Origin: a virus
Virus record (IMG/VR): IMGVR_UViG_3300044700_000325
Span: 1 to 50,809 of that record
Length of the DNA: 50,809 bases
Strand: one strand, 5' to 3'
Position numbers and translations under genes: made by a program. Below are positions 35,641 to 44,707 of this stretch, piece after piece (within the stretch, counting starts at the first letter, position 1; each line of letters opens with the position of its first letter). A model generated the notes under the pieces. That model ran no database searches and had not been told where the DNA came from. It saw nothing but the letters and a program-made list of their open reading frames with translations.

Positions 35641-36702
35641 ATGAATCAAGAACAAATTTCAAAGGTTGAACTATCTATTGAAAACTTAAAAAACAAAACA
35701 TCTAAAATTTATTTTATTGTACAAGACACTAAAGGTAATGCTAAAGCATCTGTTGAGTACATACATAATTTTGCATTGGCATTACAAGAAAATGGTTACA
35801 ATCCTGTTATTTTACACGAAAAATCAGATTACGTGGGTGTATCATCTTGGTTAGGCAATAAATACGAATCATTACCTCATCAAGTAATCGAAGGTGGTAA
35901 TTTACAAGTTGCTCCTGACGATTTCATTGTTATTCCTGAATTATTTGGTTTTGTTATGGAACAAATTAAACAATTACCATGTGGTAAAATTGTATTATCA
36001 CAAGCGTATGATAATATTTTAGAAACTTTAAAACCAGGTGAAACTTGGGCACAATTTGGTTTTTTAAAATGTATCACAACGTCAGAAGAACAAAAAGAAT
36101 ACATTCAACAAGTTATGAAAAATGTTTCTTTTGATATTTTAACACCATTTATTTCTGAAGAATTTAAACCTAATTCATTACCCGCAAGACCAATTGTGTC
36201 CGTTCATTCTAGAGAACAAAGAGATACGGTAAACTTAATTAAAACATTTTATGTGAAATACCCACAATATAGATGGGTAACGTTACGAGATTTAAGAGGT
36301 TTATCTAAAGATGAATTTGCTGATAAATTGAGTGAAAGTTTTGTATCTGTTTGGATTGATGAAACAAGTTCATATGGGACTTACCCACTTGAATCAATGA
36401 AATCTAACGTTCCGGTAATTGGTTTAGTTCCTAATGTATTACCGTCTTGGCTTAATGAAAATAACGGTATTTGGGTTAACAATAAAACACATTTAGTTGA
36501 TGTGGTTGCTGACCATTTACAAAATTGGTTAGAAGACAATATTAGTGAAGATTTTATTACTAATATGAATGAAACAGTAAATTCTTTACAAACTAAAGAA
36601 GATTTTAATAAACAATCGGTTTCTTTATTTGATGAATATTTCTCAATTAGATTACAATCATTTGAGGACCAAATCTCTAAACTACAAACAATCGAAGAAT
36701 AA
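35641..36702 (+). CDS. GT-B fold glycosyltransferase (GT4-like)
   Basis: 353 residues. KIYFIVQDTKGNAKASVEYI opens the N-terminal Rossmann domain with LALQENGYNPVIL. The C-terminal domain shows RPIVSVHSREQRDTVNLIK and then SFVSVWIDETSSYGTYPLES followed by MKSNVPVIGLVPN. The latter is the GT4 donor-site pattern, in which the E-x7-E Glu residues contact the sugar-nucleotide. It is followed one base later by a GT2 enzyme, making a second, smaller glycosyltransferase pair outside the main cluster. Confidence 0.85.
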   Translation: MNQEQISKVELSIENLKNKTSKIYFIVQDTKGNAKASVEYIHNFALALQENGYNPVILHEKSDYVGVSSWLGNKYESLPHQVIEGGNLQVAPDDFIVIPELFGFVMEQIKQLPCGKIVLSQAYDNILETLKPGETWAQFGFLKCITTSEEQKEYIQQVMKNVSFDILTPFISEEFKPNSLPARPIVSVHSREQRDTVNLIKTFYVKYPQYRWVTLRDLRGLSKDEFADKLSESFVSVWIDETSSYGTYPLESMKSNVPVIGLVPNVLPSWLNENNGIWVNNKTHLVDVVADHLQNWLEDNISEDFITNMNETVNSLQTKEDFNKQSVSLFDEYFSIRLQSFEDQISKLQTIEE

Positions 36703-36703
36703 T

Positions 36704-37507
36704 ATGGAAAAATTTGATGTATCAGTAATCTTACCTATTAAATCGTCAAAAAATCTTAATTTTGATGAGTACTTTAATAAGGCAATTCAATCTATTAAAA
36801 ATCAAAAATTAGGAATTAATGAATTAATTATAGTTCATACTAATGAAACGTCATTGGTTGAATTTTTAAATTCATTTGATTTTGGTGATATTAAAGTTGA
36901 AAAAGTTGAGTGGACTAAAGAACCTAATTATGCGTCACAAGTTAACTACGGTGCTCGTTCTGCAAAATCTAAATGGATTTCTTTATTCGAATTTGATGAT
37001 GAGTATTCATCAATTTGGTTTAAAAATGTTGCAAAATATGTTGAGGCTTATCCTGAATATGACGCGTTTTTACCAATTGTTGTTGACACTACCGATAAAG
37101 AACTATTTGCTGGATTTACAAATGAGGCAACATTTGCAGCTAACTTCAGTAGTGAAATGGGTGTGTTAACTAATGAAACATTACAATCATATCAAAACTT
37201 CCAACCATCAGGGATTGTTATTAAAAAGGATAAATTCGTTGACTTCGGTTTAATTAAACCTTCAATCAGATTAACATTTGGTTATGAATTTTTCTTACGT
37301 ATGACATATAACTCAGTTAAAATTATGTCAATCCCAAGAATTGGATACAAACACACAAATTTACGTGAAGGGTCTATTTTTTGGAATTACAAAAATGGTG
37401 AGAATGTGTTAACTGATGATGAGGTTAGTTTTTGGGTTGAATCGGCTAAGAAAGAATCTTTCTTCATTAATGACAGAGCTATAAAATATGAACCCCAAGA
37501 AAATTAA
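36704..37507 (+). CDS. GT2-like glycosyltransferase
   Basis: 267 residues from the ATG at 36704 (MEKFDVSVILPIK). An upstream in-frame start would overlap the previous gene by 74 bases and lacks the GT start. SVILPIKSSKNLNFDEYFNK, ELIIVHTNETSLVEFL and KWISLFEFDDEYSSIWF (Asp98-Asp99 as the DXD) define the GT-A fold. The C-terminus contains GYEFFLRMTYNSVKIMS. Its last base is the first base of the sigma factor ATG (TAATG). Confidence 0.87.
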   Translation: MEKFDVSVILPIKSSKNLNFDEYFNKAIQSIKNQKLGINELIIVHTNETSLVEFLNSFDFGDIKVEKVEWTKEPNYASQVNYGARSAKSKWISLFEFDDEYSSIWFKNVAKYVEAYPEYDAFLPIVVDTTDKELFAGFTNEATFAANFSSEMGVLTNETLQSYQNFQPSGIVIKKDKFVDFGLIKPSIRLTFGYEFFLRMTYNSVKIMSIPRIGYKHTNLREGSIFWNYKNGENVLTDDEVSFWVESAKKESFFINDRAIKYEPQEN

Positions 37508-38253
37508 TGAGTACTAATGAAGTTGTAAGTGAATCAAGTACGGAGTTAAAAAAGAAAGGTAGAAAACCAACACAAGAAAATTATTTTGATGTTAGAGAGG
37601 AATTAGCGGTTGTAAATTATTTAACCGCTTCTTCATTTGAAGAAAAGAATAAAATTTACAATGACTTTTTACGTAAACCTTTAGATAAGATGATATCTTC
37701 AATTATTCGAAGATATAAATTATACAGAAAAGATATGGATTTCTATGAAATACATATAGACACACACTCCTTTTTAATGACCAAAATAGATAAGTTTAAA
37801 CCTTCCAAAGAAAAGAAGGCGTATTCTTACTTTGGAACTATCTGCAAAAATTATTTAATGGGTCAAATCATTAAAGACCAAAAAGAAATGAATCGAAAAA
37901 TATCATATGAAGACATATCATATGATTTAGAAAATAGTAACGATTTTTCATATCATATTGAAAATGACGCTATTGATGCCACAACAATAATTAAACAATT
38001 TTTAATTGAGCTGGATGAGTTTTTAAAGTTATCTAATTTATCTGAAAACGAAATTAAGTTAGGACATGCTTTGTACGAATTATTTGATAACTACAATGAA
38101 GTTTTTATAGGTAATGATAACAATAAATTTAATAAAAATGTTGTTTTATTATCTATAAGAGAAATGACAAATTTATCGACAAAAGAAATAAGAAGTTCTA
38201 TGAAAAAGTTCAAGAACATATATTATAGCTTAATACAGAAAATGGTTAAATAA
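37507..38253 (+). CDS. gp55-like late-transcription sigma factor
   Basis: 248 residues. A basic N-terminus is followed by a helix with RKPLDKMISSIIRRYKLYRK, then DTHSFLMTKIDKFKPSKEKK and AYSYFGTICKNYLMGQIIKD, which aligns with the region-2-like core of T4 gp55 ('hAYit...fn..v..I.keRKE') and other small phage sigma factors. The C-terminal half contains a possible region-4-like helix pair (EMTNLSTKEIRSSMKKFKN). The role would be directing host RNA polymerase to late promoters; the recurring TATTTAT motif is the obvious candidate target. The next gene carries that motif 6 bases before its ATG. Confidence 0.72.
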   Translation: MSTNEVVSESSTELKKKGRKPTQENYFDVREELAVVNYLTASSFEEKNKIYNDFLRKPLDKMISSIIRRYKLYRKDMDFYEIHIDTHSFLMTKIDKFKPSKEKKAYSYFGTICKNYLMGQIIKDQKEMNRKISYEDISYDLENSNDFSYHIENDAIDATTIIKQFLIELDEFLKLSNLSENEIKLGHALYELFDNYNEVFIGNDNNKFNKNVVLLSIREMTNLSTKEIRSSMKKFKNIYYSLIQKMVK

Positions 38254-38254
38254 G

Positions 38255-38261
38255 TATTTAT
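38255..38261 (+). promoter_or_regulatory. Candidate late promoter (GTATTTAT)
   Basis: AAGTATTTATGTTAT ends 6 bases before the ATG at 38268. It marks the start of the tail/baseplate block, immediately after the sigma factor stop. Confidence 0.5.
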
Positions 38262-38267
38262 GTTATT

Positions 38268-38645
38268 ATGGGAAGACCAGCAAAAAAAGAAATTAATTTA
38301 ACTAAAGAATCTATCTTATCGTTAATGCAAGAAATCTACAATGAACTTGTAGAACAAAGAAATACTGCAATTAGAATACAAAATAAAATGTTGTCATTAA
38401 TGAAGGAGGTTGAAGATATGACTTTGATTGGTCCTATCATTGAAAAACAACAAAAAATCATAAATGAATGTGTTGAGAAAAAACTTTCTCTATCTAAATT
38501 ACAATCAAGTATTTGGGAAAAAACTAATAGTACCTCAAACAATGATAATTTCACACTATCAGATATTGATTTGGATGACGATGTAATTAAAAGTTTGATA
38601 GATAAAGATACCGACACATCAAATGGTTCTTATAAATTAAAATGA
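38268..38645 (+). CDS. Hypothetical coiled-coil protein
   Basis: 125 residues. A central helix of about 60 residues (IYNELVEQRNTAIRIQNK, MLSLMKEVEDM, then IIEKQQKIINECVEKKLSLS) has heptad-like hydrophobic spacing and probably forms a coiled coil. The C-terminus is acidic. It is followed one base later by a large tail protein gene. It could be a tail/baseplate accessory or chaperone. No family is recognised. Confidence 0.78.
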   Translation: MGRPAKKEINLTKESILSLMQEIYNELVEQRNTAIRIQNKMLSLMKEVEDMTLIGPIIEKQQKIINECVEKKLSLSKLQSSIWEKTNSTSNNDNFTLSDIDLDDDVIKSLIDKDTDTSNGSYKLK

Positions 38646-38646
38646 T

Positions 38647-40605
38647 ATGGCGTTAGATTTAGATAATAGTTACAAAGATGTTAAAGATAAGATTAGTTCC
38701 GCTAAGGCGTACACTGATTTAAAAAGTCAATATGATACGTTAAAGAAAAGTGCCGGTGACTCATTTGATGAGAGTAAGGATTTGGCTGAGCAAAAAATTA
38801 ATGATTTAAAGTCTAATGCGAAAAAATATCAAAAAGAATTGAAGAACCAATTCGAACAATTAATTGATATTAAAAAAGTTCTTGCGGGTAAAGGTGGTAG
38901 TACCACAAAATATTTAAAAAGAATCTTAATGAGGACACTACGTAAAGTAGAACCTAAAATTGCTAATATATTAATGGCGGAATGTTTATCGGTTGTCGGT
39001 TGTGACCAACAACAATCGTACTCATCTGGTAATGCGGGACAAGTTTTATATATTAGAGTTAGTTCTATCGACTTAGGTAAATTATTAAAAAAGGATTATC
39101 AAGGAAGTCCGGGTAAAGCGTTGTATGAAAAACAATCGCTAAGTGCGACTCAATCGTACCCATACCCAATGAATAAACAATTATACCAACGTATTCAAAG
39201 TAACGACCCGTATTCAATAGATAACGGTGGGTCATTATATATGGGTAGGTCAGGTCAACCATTGTTTGATATCGAATATACCGAAGTAAACGATTTGGGT
39301 GAAACAGGTAGTTTTTACAAAGTAACGTTACAACAAAGAATAACATTAAATCGTTTAAATAACGTAAGTGAATTTATTCAAGATTATTATAAAACAATTA
39401 AAGTTGTTGATTTTAATTCCACATTAGCATGGATTTTAGAATGTATGTTAGGGGTTATTTCCATTCAAGGAAATATCGGACTTAAACAAGTTGAGGATAC
39501 AAGTAAGGTTATGGCAATTATCCAAAGAATTTTGGGAATCTGTTTTGACAATAGAAAAACAATTGATGTTAGTGGTATTGCTAAATTATCGGAAATTGAT
39601 GATACGGATAATTCATTTTACGAATTAAACAGTATGGATTTACGTAAAATTGATGAAAGAGTTAGTAATATTAAAAATGGTGTTGTTAAATTTGTAACCT
39701 GTAATGATGTTGCATTACCATTAGATACTAACACAATATTTGAGGCGTTAGATAATATAACATTTATTGAGGATGAGGATAAACAAATTGATGCTGCCGA
39801 TAAATTAACTGACGACATTGCAAATAACCCTGATTGGAATGGGTTTGCGATTGATGGTAGTTTAAAGGCTGAGTTAGATTTGAACTTCTTAAAAAATATG
39901 ATAATGGGATTAGCGTTGTCTTTATTCTCACCTAAAATTTTATTACCATTAGCGATAATGTTAAAAGCTTTAGGTAAATCAATTTTTGAAACAATTAAAT
40001 CATTTTCAGATTTTATTAAGAAATTTGCAACATTTTTCAAAAATGTTGTGTCAAAAATTGCCGCTATTTTTATTAAAGAATTATTTAAAGAAATTAAAAA
40101 AGATATTCGTAATTTGATACAATCAATTTTAGTTGATTTAGCAAAAGAAAAAGCTGCTAAACAAATTTCGGTTATCTTAAAATTAATTCAGTTACTAATA
40201 ACGATTGGACAGTTTATTAAAGATTGGAGGGAATGTAAAAGTGTTGTTGATGAAATTTTATGGTTACTCAAAATAGCCACCTCGGCTTGGGGTACAGGAC
40301 GTAATCCTATATCCTCGGCAAAAAACAATCTACCATTACCATTATTATTTGCCGCTCAATTATTGGATGGGTATTCCGAAACTAGGTCATTTATAAATAC
40401 AATTCAGGAATTACAAAAAGTAGGTATTCCAACAGGTCCTATGCCTGATGGTAGTCCTAATTTAACGGTGTTAAGTATATATTCATCTATTAAAGGTCAA
40501 GGTGCTGAAATGACAAATGCTAAGGTACAAGTTGCTATACCACCATTAACAATGACGCCAGCAGGATTTACAATACCATCACAAGGATTTGGGTTATCAA
40601 TTTAA
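38647..40605 (+). CDS. Large virion protein, probably tail/baseplate
   Basis: 652 residues. Residues 1-75 are a charged coiled coil. A mixed alpha/beta region follows with LMAECLSVVGCDQQQSYSS, YIRVSSIDLGKLL and FYKVTLQQRITLNRLNN. From about 410 to 530 it has long hydrophobic and amphipathic helices (MIMGLALSLFSPKILLPLAI, ISVILKLIQLLITIGQFI), and it ends with a Pro/Gly-rich tail (IPPLTMTPAGFTIPSQGFG). Its place just before the gp5-like spike gene suggests a baseplate hub or tail component; tape-measure-like helices are another reading. No known family is recognised with confidence. Confidence 0.7.
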   Translation: MALDLDNSYKDVKDKISSAKAYTDLKSQYDTLKKSAGDSFDESKDLAEQKINDLKSNAKKYQKELKNQFEQLIDIKKVLAGKGGSTTKYLKRILMRTLRKVEPKIANILMAECLSVVGCDQQQSYSSGNAGQVLYIRVSSIDLGKLLKKDYQGSPGKALYEKQSLSATQSYPYPMNKQLYQRIQSNDPYSIDNGGSLYMGRSGQPLFDIEYTEVNDLGETGSFYKVTLQQRITLNRLNNVSEFIQDYYKTIKVVDFNSTLAWILECMLGVISIQGNIGLKQVEDTSKVMAIIQRILGICFDNRKTIDVSGIAKLSEIDDTDNSFYELNSMDLRKIDERVSNIKNGVVKFVTCNDVALPLDTNTIFEALDNITFIEDEDKQIDAADKLTDDIANNPDWNGFAIDGSLKAELDLNFLKNMIMGLALSLFSPKILLPLAIMLKALGKSIFETIKSFSDFIKKFATFFKNVVSKIAAIFIKELFKEIKKDIRNLIQSILVDLAKEKAAKQISVILKLIQLLITIGQFIKDWRECKSVVDEILWLLKIATSAWGTGRNPISSAKNNLPLPLLFAAQLLDGYSETRSFINTIQELQKVGIPTGPMPDGSPNLTVLSIYSSIKGQGAEMTNAKVQVAIPPLTMTPAGFTIPSQGFGLSI

Positions 40606-40613
40606 ACTAAATT

Positions 40614-40832
40614 ATGAATAAAGAAGACATTGCTAAAAAAACAATTGAGGTGATTAATACCCCCTCTAATTCATCTAATAGTGATTTACAAATGGCTATG
40701 GATATAGTTCAAAAAGATTTTGAAACCGTTAAAAACGATATCATAAAATTAACTTATCATTTGGATAGTTTAGAAGAAACTTATAATAAATTATTAAAAG
40801 AATATAATACAAGAAATGGGGTCAGAAAATAA
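40614..40832 (+). CDS. Small coiled-coil protein
   Basis: 72 residues. A Ser/Asn-rich loop is followed by a single long helix (LQMAMDIVQKDFETVKNDII then KLTYHLDSLEETYNKLLKEY) with heptad spacing. It overlaps the start of the gp5-like gene by 17 bases, which suggests coupled expression. It may be a chaperone or small baseplate part. No family is recognised. Confidence 0.72.
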   Translation: MNKEDIAKKTIEVINTPSNSSNSDLQMAMDIVQKDFETVKNDIIKLTYHLDSLEETYNKLLKEYNTRNGVRK

Positions 40833-42444
40833 TCCGTCTCAAAATCAAATAATATTCCCTGGTTTTGTTTACAAAAATGATGACCCAATGGTTTTGGGTA
40901 GACTTAGAGTTTTACCCGAAGGTAAAAAATATGAAGATATGATTGGGGCAATTGCCGATTGGAATGAGGAAACTGACCCGTGGACTTCAAAAGACCCTAT
41001 TATATTCTTACCGTTATTACCGTTTTTTTTAAGTATTAATCCTAAACCTGATGAGTACGTTCATATTATTTATCAGAATAAAGATTTCCCAACCCAAAAC
41101 CAATTTTATATGCCAGGAGTGTTTTCTTCACCAATGGCATCTCAATTTGAGAATTATGTTGGGAGTAAAAAGTTTTTATCATGGGGTGACCGTATTAAAC
41201 AAACATTATCATTAAAGGATGATAATAATCAGTATCGTAAAAAAGAAAGTGATGGTATATTTCCCCAACCACAAGATAATGCTATGTTGGGTAGAGGAAC
41301 TTCTGATGTGATTTTAAAAGATAATGAACTATTATTACGTGCCGGTAAAGTTAAAAATTTAAACCCAAATGTTCTACCTGTTGGTAATCCTAATCGTGCG
41401 TTTTTACAATTAAGTAGGTTTGAACAGAAAAAAATTCAGATACCTAGTGTATTACAAGGTAGGTTAAAAAAAGAAGTACAGGTAGTTAAAAAAGCCATAA
41501 TTTGGAATATTCTAAATTTAGATAACCAACAAGATTCATTTACAGGTGATGTTGGTTTATACAATGTTAAACCATCACAAAATGTTAATACTGTCAATTT
41601 TACAATTGATAGTATTTTAACTCTATCAACAGGTATTGATTATTCAGGTCCAACAGAATCTGTAAGGTTTGTTGGTAAAACATATAAAGAAACTATAGGT
41701 CTTATTAATGATTTTGTTACAGGAGTTATTAATGGGTTTGTTGATTACAAATTACCTGTTAATAACAAACAAAACGTTGCACCCGAAACAACATTCCCTT
41801 TAGTTGTTACACCATCAAAAAAAACATTTGAGATTATTGAGAAATTTAAATCATATCAGAATCCCGATAATACAGTTGATGTGAATGGTCTTAAAGAAGA
41901 TTCGACAATAGTAACTAATTTTACCAAATTTATGGCGGGTATAACACCGGGATTTTTAAGTGTAAAACGAGGATTCTTTACTGTATGGGGTGTAAAAGAA
42001 GGGACACCAATCATTATTCCACCAACAAAACCACAATTTGAGGTGGTTAATCTTTTTAAGTACAGTCTAACTGAAGATGTTACATACGCAACTTTAGGAG
42101 CTCAAAAATTGTATTTACTTTCTCACGACTCAGACGGTCCTAATGGTAAGATATCATTATCAAATACATTATACGGTATCCCTCAAGATATGTTTGTGGG
42201 TGGATTAGGTAAAACAGGAAGTAAAGATAGTATTAACGCCAAAACTTACCCTATGGTTAGAGGAGATAAGTTGATGGAATTATTAACAAAAATTGTGGAA
42301 TTCTTAGCAGGACACGTTCATGCAATCTCAACATTACCCCCTGTTCCGATATCTTCAGGTAGTGGTCAATCCATTGATGAGATATTTCAAATACTTGCAG
42401 ATGCAGAAAATCAAGTTCTTAATCAAAATATTAGATTGAATTGA
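40816..42444 (+). CDS. gp5-like baseplate spike protein without lysozyme domain
   Basis: 542 residues. The N-terminal 110 residues look like the gp5/VgrG OB-fold: PGFVYKNDDPMVLGRLRVLP, then LPFFLSINPKPDEYVHIIYQ and FYMPGVFSSP. T4 gp5 then has a lysozyme domain; none is seen here. Instead there is a middle region, then an RGDKLMELLTKIVEFLAGHVH block and a C-terminal helix. GHVHAIS carries an His-x-His that could hold a metal ion. The product would form the membrane-piercing spike under the tail tube. Confidence 0.75.
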   Translation: MGSENNPSQNQIIFPGFVYKNDDPMVLGRLRVLPEGKKYEDMIGAIADWNEETDPWTSKDPIIFLPLLPFFLSINPKPDEYVHIIYQNKDFPTQNQFYMPGVFSSPMASQFENYVGSKKFLSWGDRIKQTLSLKDDNNQYRKKESDGIFPQPQDNAMLGRGTSDVILKDNELLLRAGKVKNLNPNVLPVGNPNRAFLQLSRFEQKKIQIPSVLQGRLKKEVQVVKKAIIWNILNLDNQQDSFTGDVGLYNVKPSQNVNTVNFTIDSILTLSTGIDYSGPTESVRFVGKTYKETIGLINDFVTGVINGFVDYKLPVNNKQNVAPETTFPLVVTPSKKTFEIIEKFKSYQNPDNTVDVNGLKEDSTIVTNFTKFMAGITPGFLSVKRGFFTVWGVKEGTPIIIPPTKPQFEVVNLFKYSLTEDVTYATLGAQKLYLLSHDSDGPNGKISLSNTLYGIPQDMFVGGLGKTGSKDSINAKTYPMVRGDKLMELLTKIVEFLAGHVHAISTLPPVPISSGSGQSIDEIFQILADAENQVLNQNIRLN

Positions 42445-42451
42445 TATTTAT
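42445..42451 (+). promoter_or_regulatory. Candidate late promoter (ATATTTAT)
   Basis: TGATATTTATATGTA lies 14 bases before the ATG at 42466, in a 21-base gap between two virion genes. Confidence 0.5.
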
Positions 42452-42465
42452 ATGTAAAAGATAAG

Positions 42466-43914
42466 ATGTCAATAAATAATTCGTATTTTAGTAAGAACGA
42501 CACCATCATATCAAATAGTTACACGAATACAGGTAGAAACCCTGTTACCGAACTATTTTATGGGTCAGTAATAAACACACAATACCCTTATGGTTTTAGT
42601 CGTTTTATATTCGACCTTAACTTAGATTTATTAATCGAAAAATACCAAGATGGTACAATTTCAGACCAATGTGGTAATATAAACCACACGTTAAGGATGA
42701 TTAATACGTCAACGTTTAATGATTACTTAAATACAAGTACATCACAAGGTAGACAAAGAGCAACATCATTTGATTTAGTATTATTTAGAATACCATCACC
42801 CCAACTTTGGGATGAAGGTGTTGGTTATGATTTTGCTGATTTAATGTATGAAATCACTAACGATAAAAATTATTCTGTCAGACCAACAAATTGGTTCCAA
42901 AGAACAACATTAGATAATTGGAGTCAACAAGGAATTTATAATAATAAAGGTACAGGTGTTGTTAATTATTCTAATTTAACAATCCTTGATGTTCAACATT
43001 TCGAATTTGGAAATGAAAATATATCATTTGATATGTCAAATGAAATAAACTCAATTCTTGATGGAACTTTAACTAACGTTTCAGGTTGGGGAATTGCATT
43101 TAAACCTCAATTAGAAAATCTTACAGGTTTAACTGAAAACTATGAAGTACAATTCTTTACTAGACATACCCAAACATTTTATGAACCTTACTTAGAGACA
43201 TCATATGATGATTTAATTGAAGATGATAGAAACTTATTCACGTTGGGTAAAACCAACAAATTATATTTATATGTTTATGACGATGGAAACCCATCTAACT
43301 TGGATTCTAATCCAACAGTTACTATTGGTGACTCAACAGGTACGCCCATACCTGGGTTAACGTCATTATCAACATGTAATAAAACTAAAGGGGTGTATGA
43401 AGTTACAATCCCACCGTTAATTGGTTATAAAACACCTTGTACGTTTTTTGATAAATGGGGTGGACTTTACTTAAATGGGTTCGCATTATCAGACATTCGA
43501 AATGAATTCACAATTTACCCAACAAAAAATTCAATTCAAATTGGTTCAACCTCATCAGCTGACCCTAAATTATATGGGTTTGATTTCTACGGTTTAAAAC
43601 AAGATGAAAAAATTTATAACACAGATATTCGTAAAGTTGGGGTAATAATCAAACAAGCGTTCTCAACACAAAAACTATTACAAAAAGTTGACGCTTATTA
43701 TAGAATATACGTGAGAGAAGGTCAAACGGAAGTTGAAGTTCAAGATTGGACCAAAATTAATAGAACACCTAATGAGTATTATTTTATCTTCGACACTAGA
43801 GATAAAATACCTAACGAATATTATGTTGATATGAAAGTGATTAGTAGTGGTGAAATAAACACTTACAAAAAACAAATCAAATTTCAGATAGTTAACATAA
43901 AATATTTAGAATAA
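42466..43914 (+). CDS. Virion structural protein, probable tail/baseplate
   Basis: 482 residues, beta-rich throughout. It starts with SYFSKNDTIISNSYTNTGRN and PVTELFYGS. The middle has LTGLTENYEVQFFTRHTQTF, then a likely immunoglobulin-like domain at about 265-350 (LYLYVYDDGN, GVYEVTIPPLIGYKTPCTFF). The C-terminus (KVDAYYRIYVREGQTEVEVQ, YYVDMKVISSGEINTYKKQI) is another beta sandwich. No signal peptide is seen. The position after the gp5-like gene and the TATTTAT motif 14 bases upstream suggest a late virion protein. I do not recognise the family. Confidence 0.72.
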   Translation: MSINNSYFSKNDTIISNSYTNTGRNPVTELFYGSVINTQYPYGFSRFIFDLNLDLLIEKYQDGTISDQCGNINHTLRMINTSTFNDYLNTSTSQGRQRATSFDLVLFRIPSPQLWDEGVGYDFADLMYEITNDKNYSVRPTNWFQRTTLDNWSQQGIYNNKGTGVVNYSNLTILDVQHFEFGNENISFDMSNEINSILDGTLTNVSGWGIAFKPQLENLTGLTENYEVQFFTRHTQTFYEPYLETSYDDLIEDDRNLFTLGKTNKLYLYVYDDGNPSNLDSNPTVTIGDSTGTPIPGLTSLSTCNKTKGVYEVTIPPLIGYKTPCTFFDKWGGLYLNGFALSDIRNEFTIYPTKNSIQIGSTSSADPKLYGFDFYGLKQDEKIYNTDIRKVGVIIKQAFSTQKLLQKVDAYYRIYVREGQTEVEVQDWTKINRTPNEYYFIFDTRDKIPNEYYVDMKVISSGEINTYKKQIKFQIVNIKYLE

Positions 43915-43919
43915 ACAGA

Positions 43920-43926
43920 TATTTAT
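43920..43926 (+). promoter_or_regulatory. Candidate late promoter (ATATTTAT)
   Basis: AGATATTTATAATAA lies 16 bases before the small gene at 43943. Having its own copy of the motif supports that small gene being real. Confidence 0.5.
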
Positions 43927-43942
43927 AATAAAAAACATTATA

Positions 43943-44119
43943 ATGGCAAATCTAAGTGCAAATACTGAAACAACAGTTTGTGTCAATGACGAGAACAACT
44001 GTGCGACTAATCCCATAGTTGTTTACCCACCACATCCCGTATATAACGGAACTTCAGGTAATACTGTAATGCAATTGAATATGATTGTGTTAGGTGGTCA
44101 AAATGGTCTAAATGCTTAA
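43943..44119 (+). CDS. Small hypothetical protein (58 residues)
   Basis: ATG at 43943 to TAA at 44117-44119, translated directly. It starts MANLSANTETTVCVND, has two Cys (13 and 20), a Pro-rich middle (VVYPPHPVYNG) and ends IVLGGQNGLNA. It has its own TATTTAT motif 16 bases upstream and is followed by a terminator 24 bases after its stop, so it is the last gene of the tail block. It is possibly a small virion or decoration protein. No family is recognised. Confidence 0.65.
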   Translation: MANLSANTETTVCVNDENNCATNPIVVYPPHPVYNGTSGNTVMQLNMIVLGGQNGLNA

Positions 44120-44142
44120 TAAATAAAGTATCTTTAAAATAT

Positions 44143-44171
44143 AAGGGGGTTATTAACAACTCCCTTTTTTT
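44143..44171 (+). terminator. Rho-independent terminator
   Basis: AAGGGGGTT pairs with AACTCCCTT (nine pairs, one G-T) around ATTAAC and is followed by T residues. It closes the 38268-44119 tail block. Confidence 0.85.
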
Positions 44172-44207
44172 GTTAACAATTTAACAACTTTTTCTCGGTT
44201 GAGTTTA

Positions 44208-44238
44208 TTGAATCGTATCTGAAAAAACACTATGTTTG
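44208..44238 (+). promoter_or_regulatory. Bacteroidetes-type promoter (TTG-N20-TATGTTTG)
   Basis: TATGTTTG at 44231-44238 fits the Bacteroidetes TAnnTTTG element. A TTG at 44208-44210 lies 20 bases upstream, matching the usual -33/-7 spacing. It sits between a terminator and the 44260 gene, with no TATTTAT motif there. Confidence 0.5.
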
Positions 44239-44259
44239 TTCTATATAAAAGATACCATT

Positions 44260-44673
44260 ATGAACTACATTAAACGATTAATTAAACGATTGTACGCTAA
44301 ATACCTAAAAGGTGTTAGATATTCTGTTAACCAAAACTCCGAAAACACACAAAATGAGAGGATTTGCAAGTCTATCTGTTATAAGATGATAAACAACCCA
44401 CACTCTAAGTTTTTAATCGCTCCATTGTCAGGAAAACGTTATATTAAGAATGAAGTGTTAAAAGTCTTTATTATATTAGACGATAAGAAAATTACAATAA
44501 CAAATCACATTTATCATTATGACGTTATTTTAACTCAAAGAGATTTTGACAGAGTAACTCATATGTATGATAATAAAACCGAAGAAATTAGAAATGAATT
44601 TGAAAATGAAATGATGTCTCAAATTATGGTGTCGTTATCAACAATCCTACATAAAATATCTGAGAAGATATAA
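44260..44673 (+). CDS. Hypothetical protein
   Basis: 137 residues. I start at the ATG at 44260; a TTG eight codons upstream also keeps the frame open. The N-terminus is very basic (MNYIKRLIKRLYAKYLKG). Then come NERICKSICYKMINNPHSKF, a beta hairpin (VFIILDDKKITITNHIYHYD) and an acidic C-terminal helix. It is flanked by two terminators with a host-type promoter in front, so it looks like an independently expressed early or middle gene. No family is recognised. Confidence 0.75.
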   Translation: MNYIKRLIKRLYAKYLKGVRYSVNQNSENTQNERICKSICYKMINNPHSKFLIAPLSGKRYIKNEVLKVFIILDDKKITITNHIYHYDVILTQRDFDRVTHMYDNKTEEIRNEFENEMMSQIMVSLSTILHKISEKI

Positions 44674-44676
44674 TTG

Positions 44677-44707
44677 AAAAACCCCACTGTTTAGATGGGG
44701 TTTTTTT
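44677..44707. terminator. Bidirectional terminator between convergent genes
   Basis: CCCCA/TGGGG stem with flanking A/T pairs; T7 follows on the plus strand and T5 on the minus strand. It serves both the 44260 gene and the convergent 44706-45134 gene, whose stop codon overlaps it. Confidence 0.8.
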
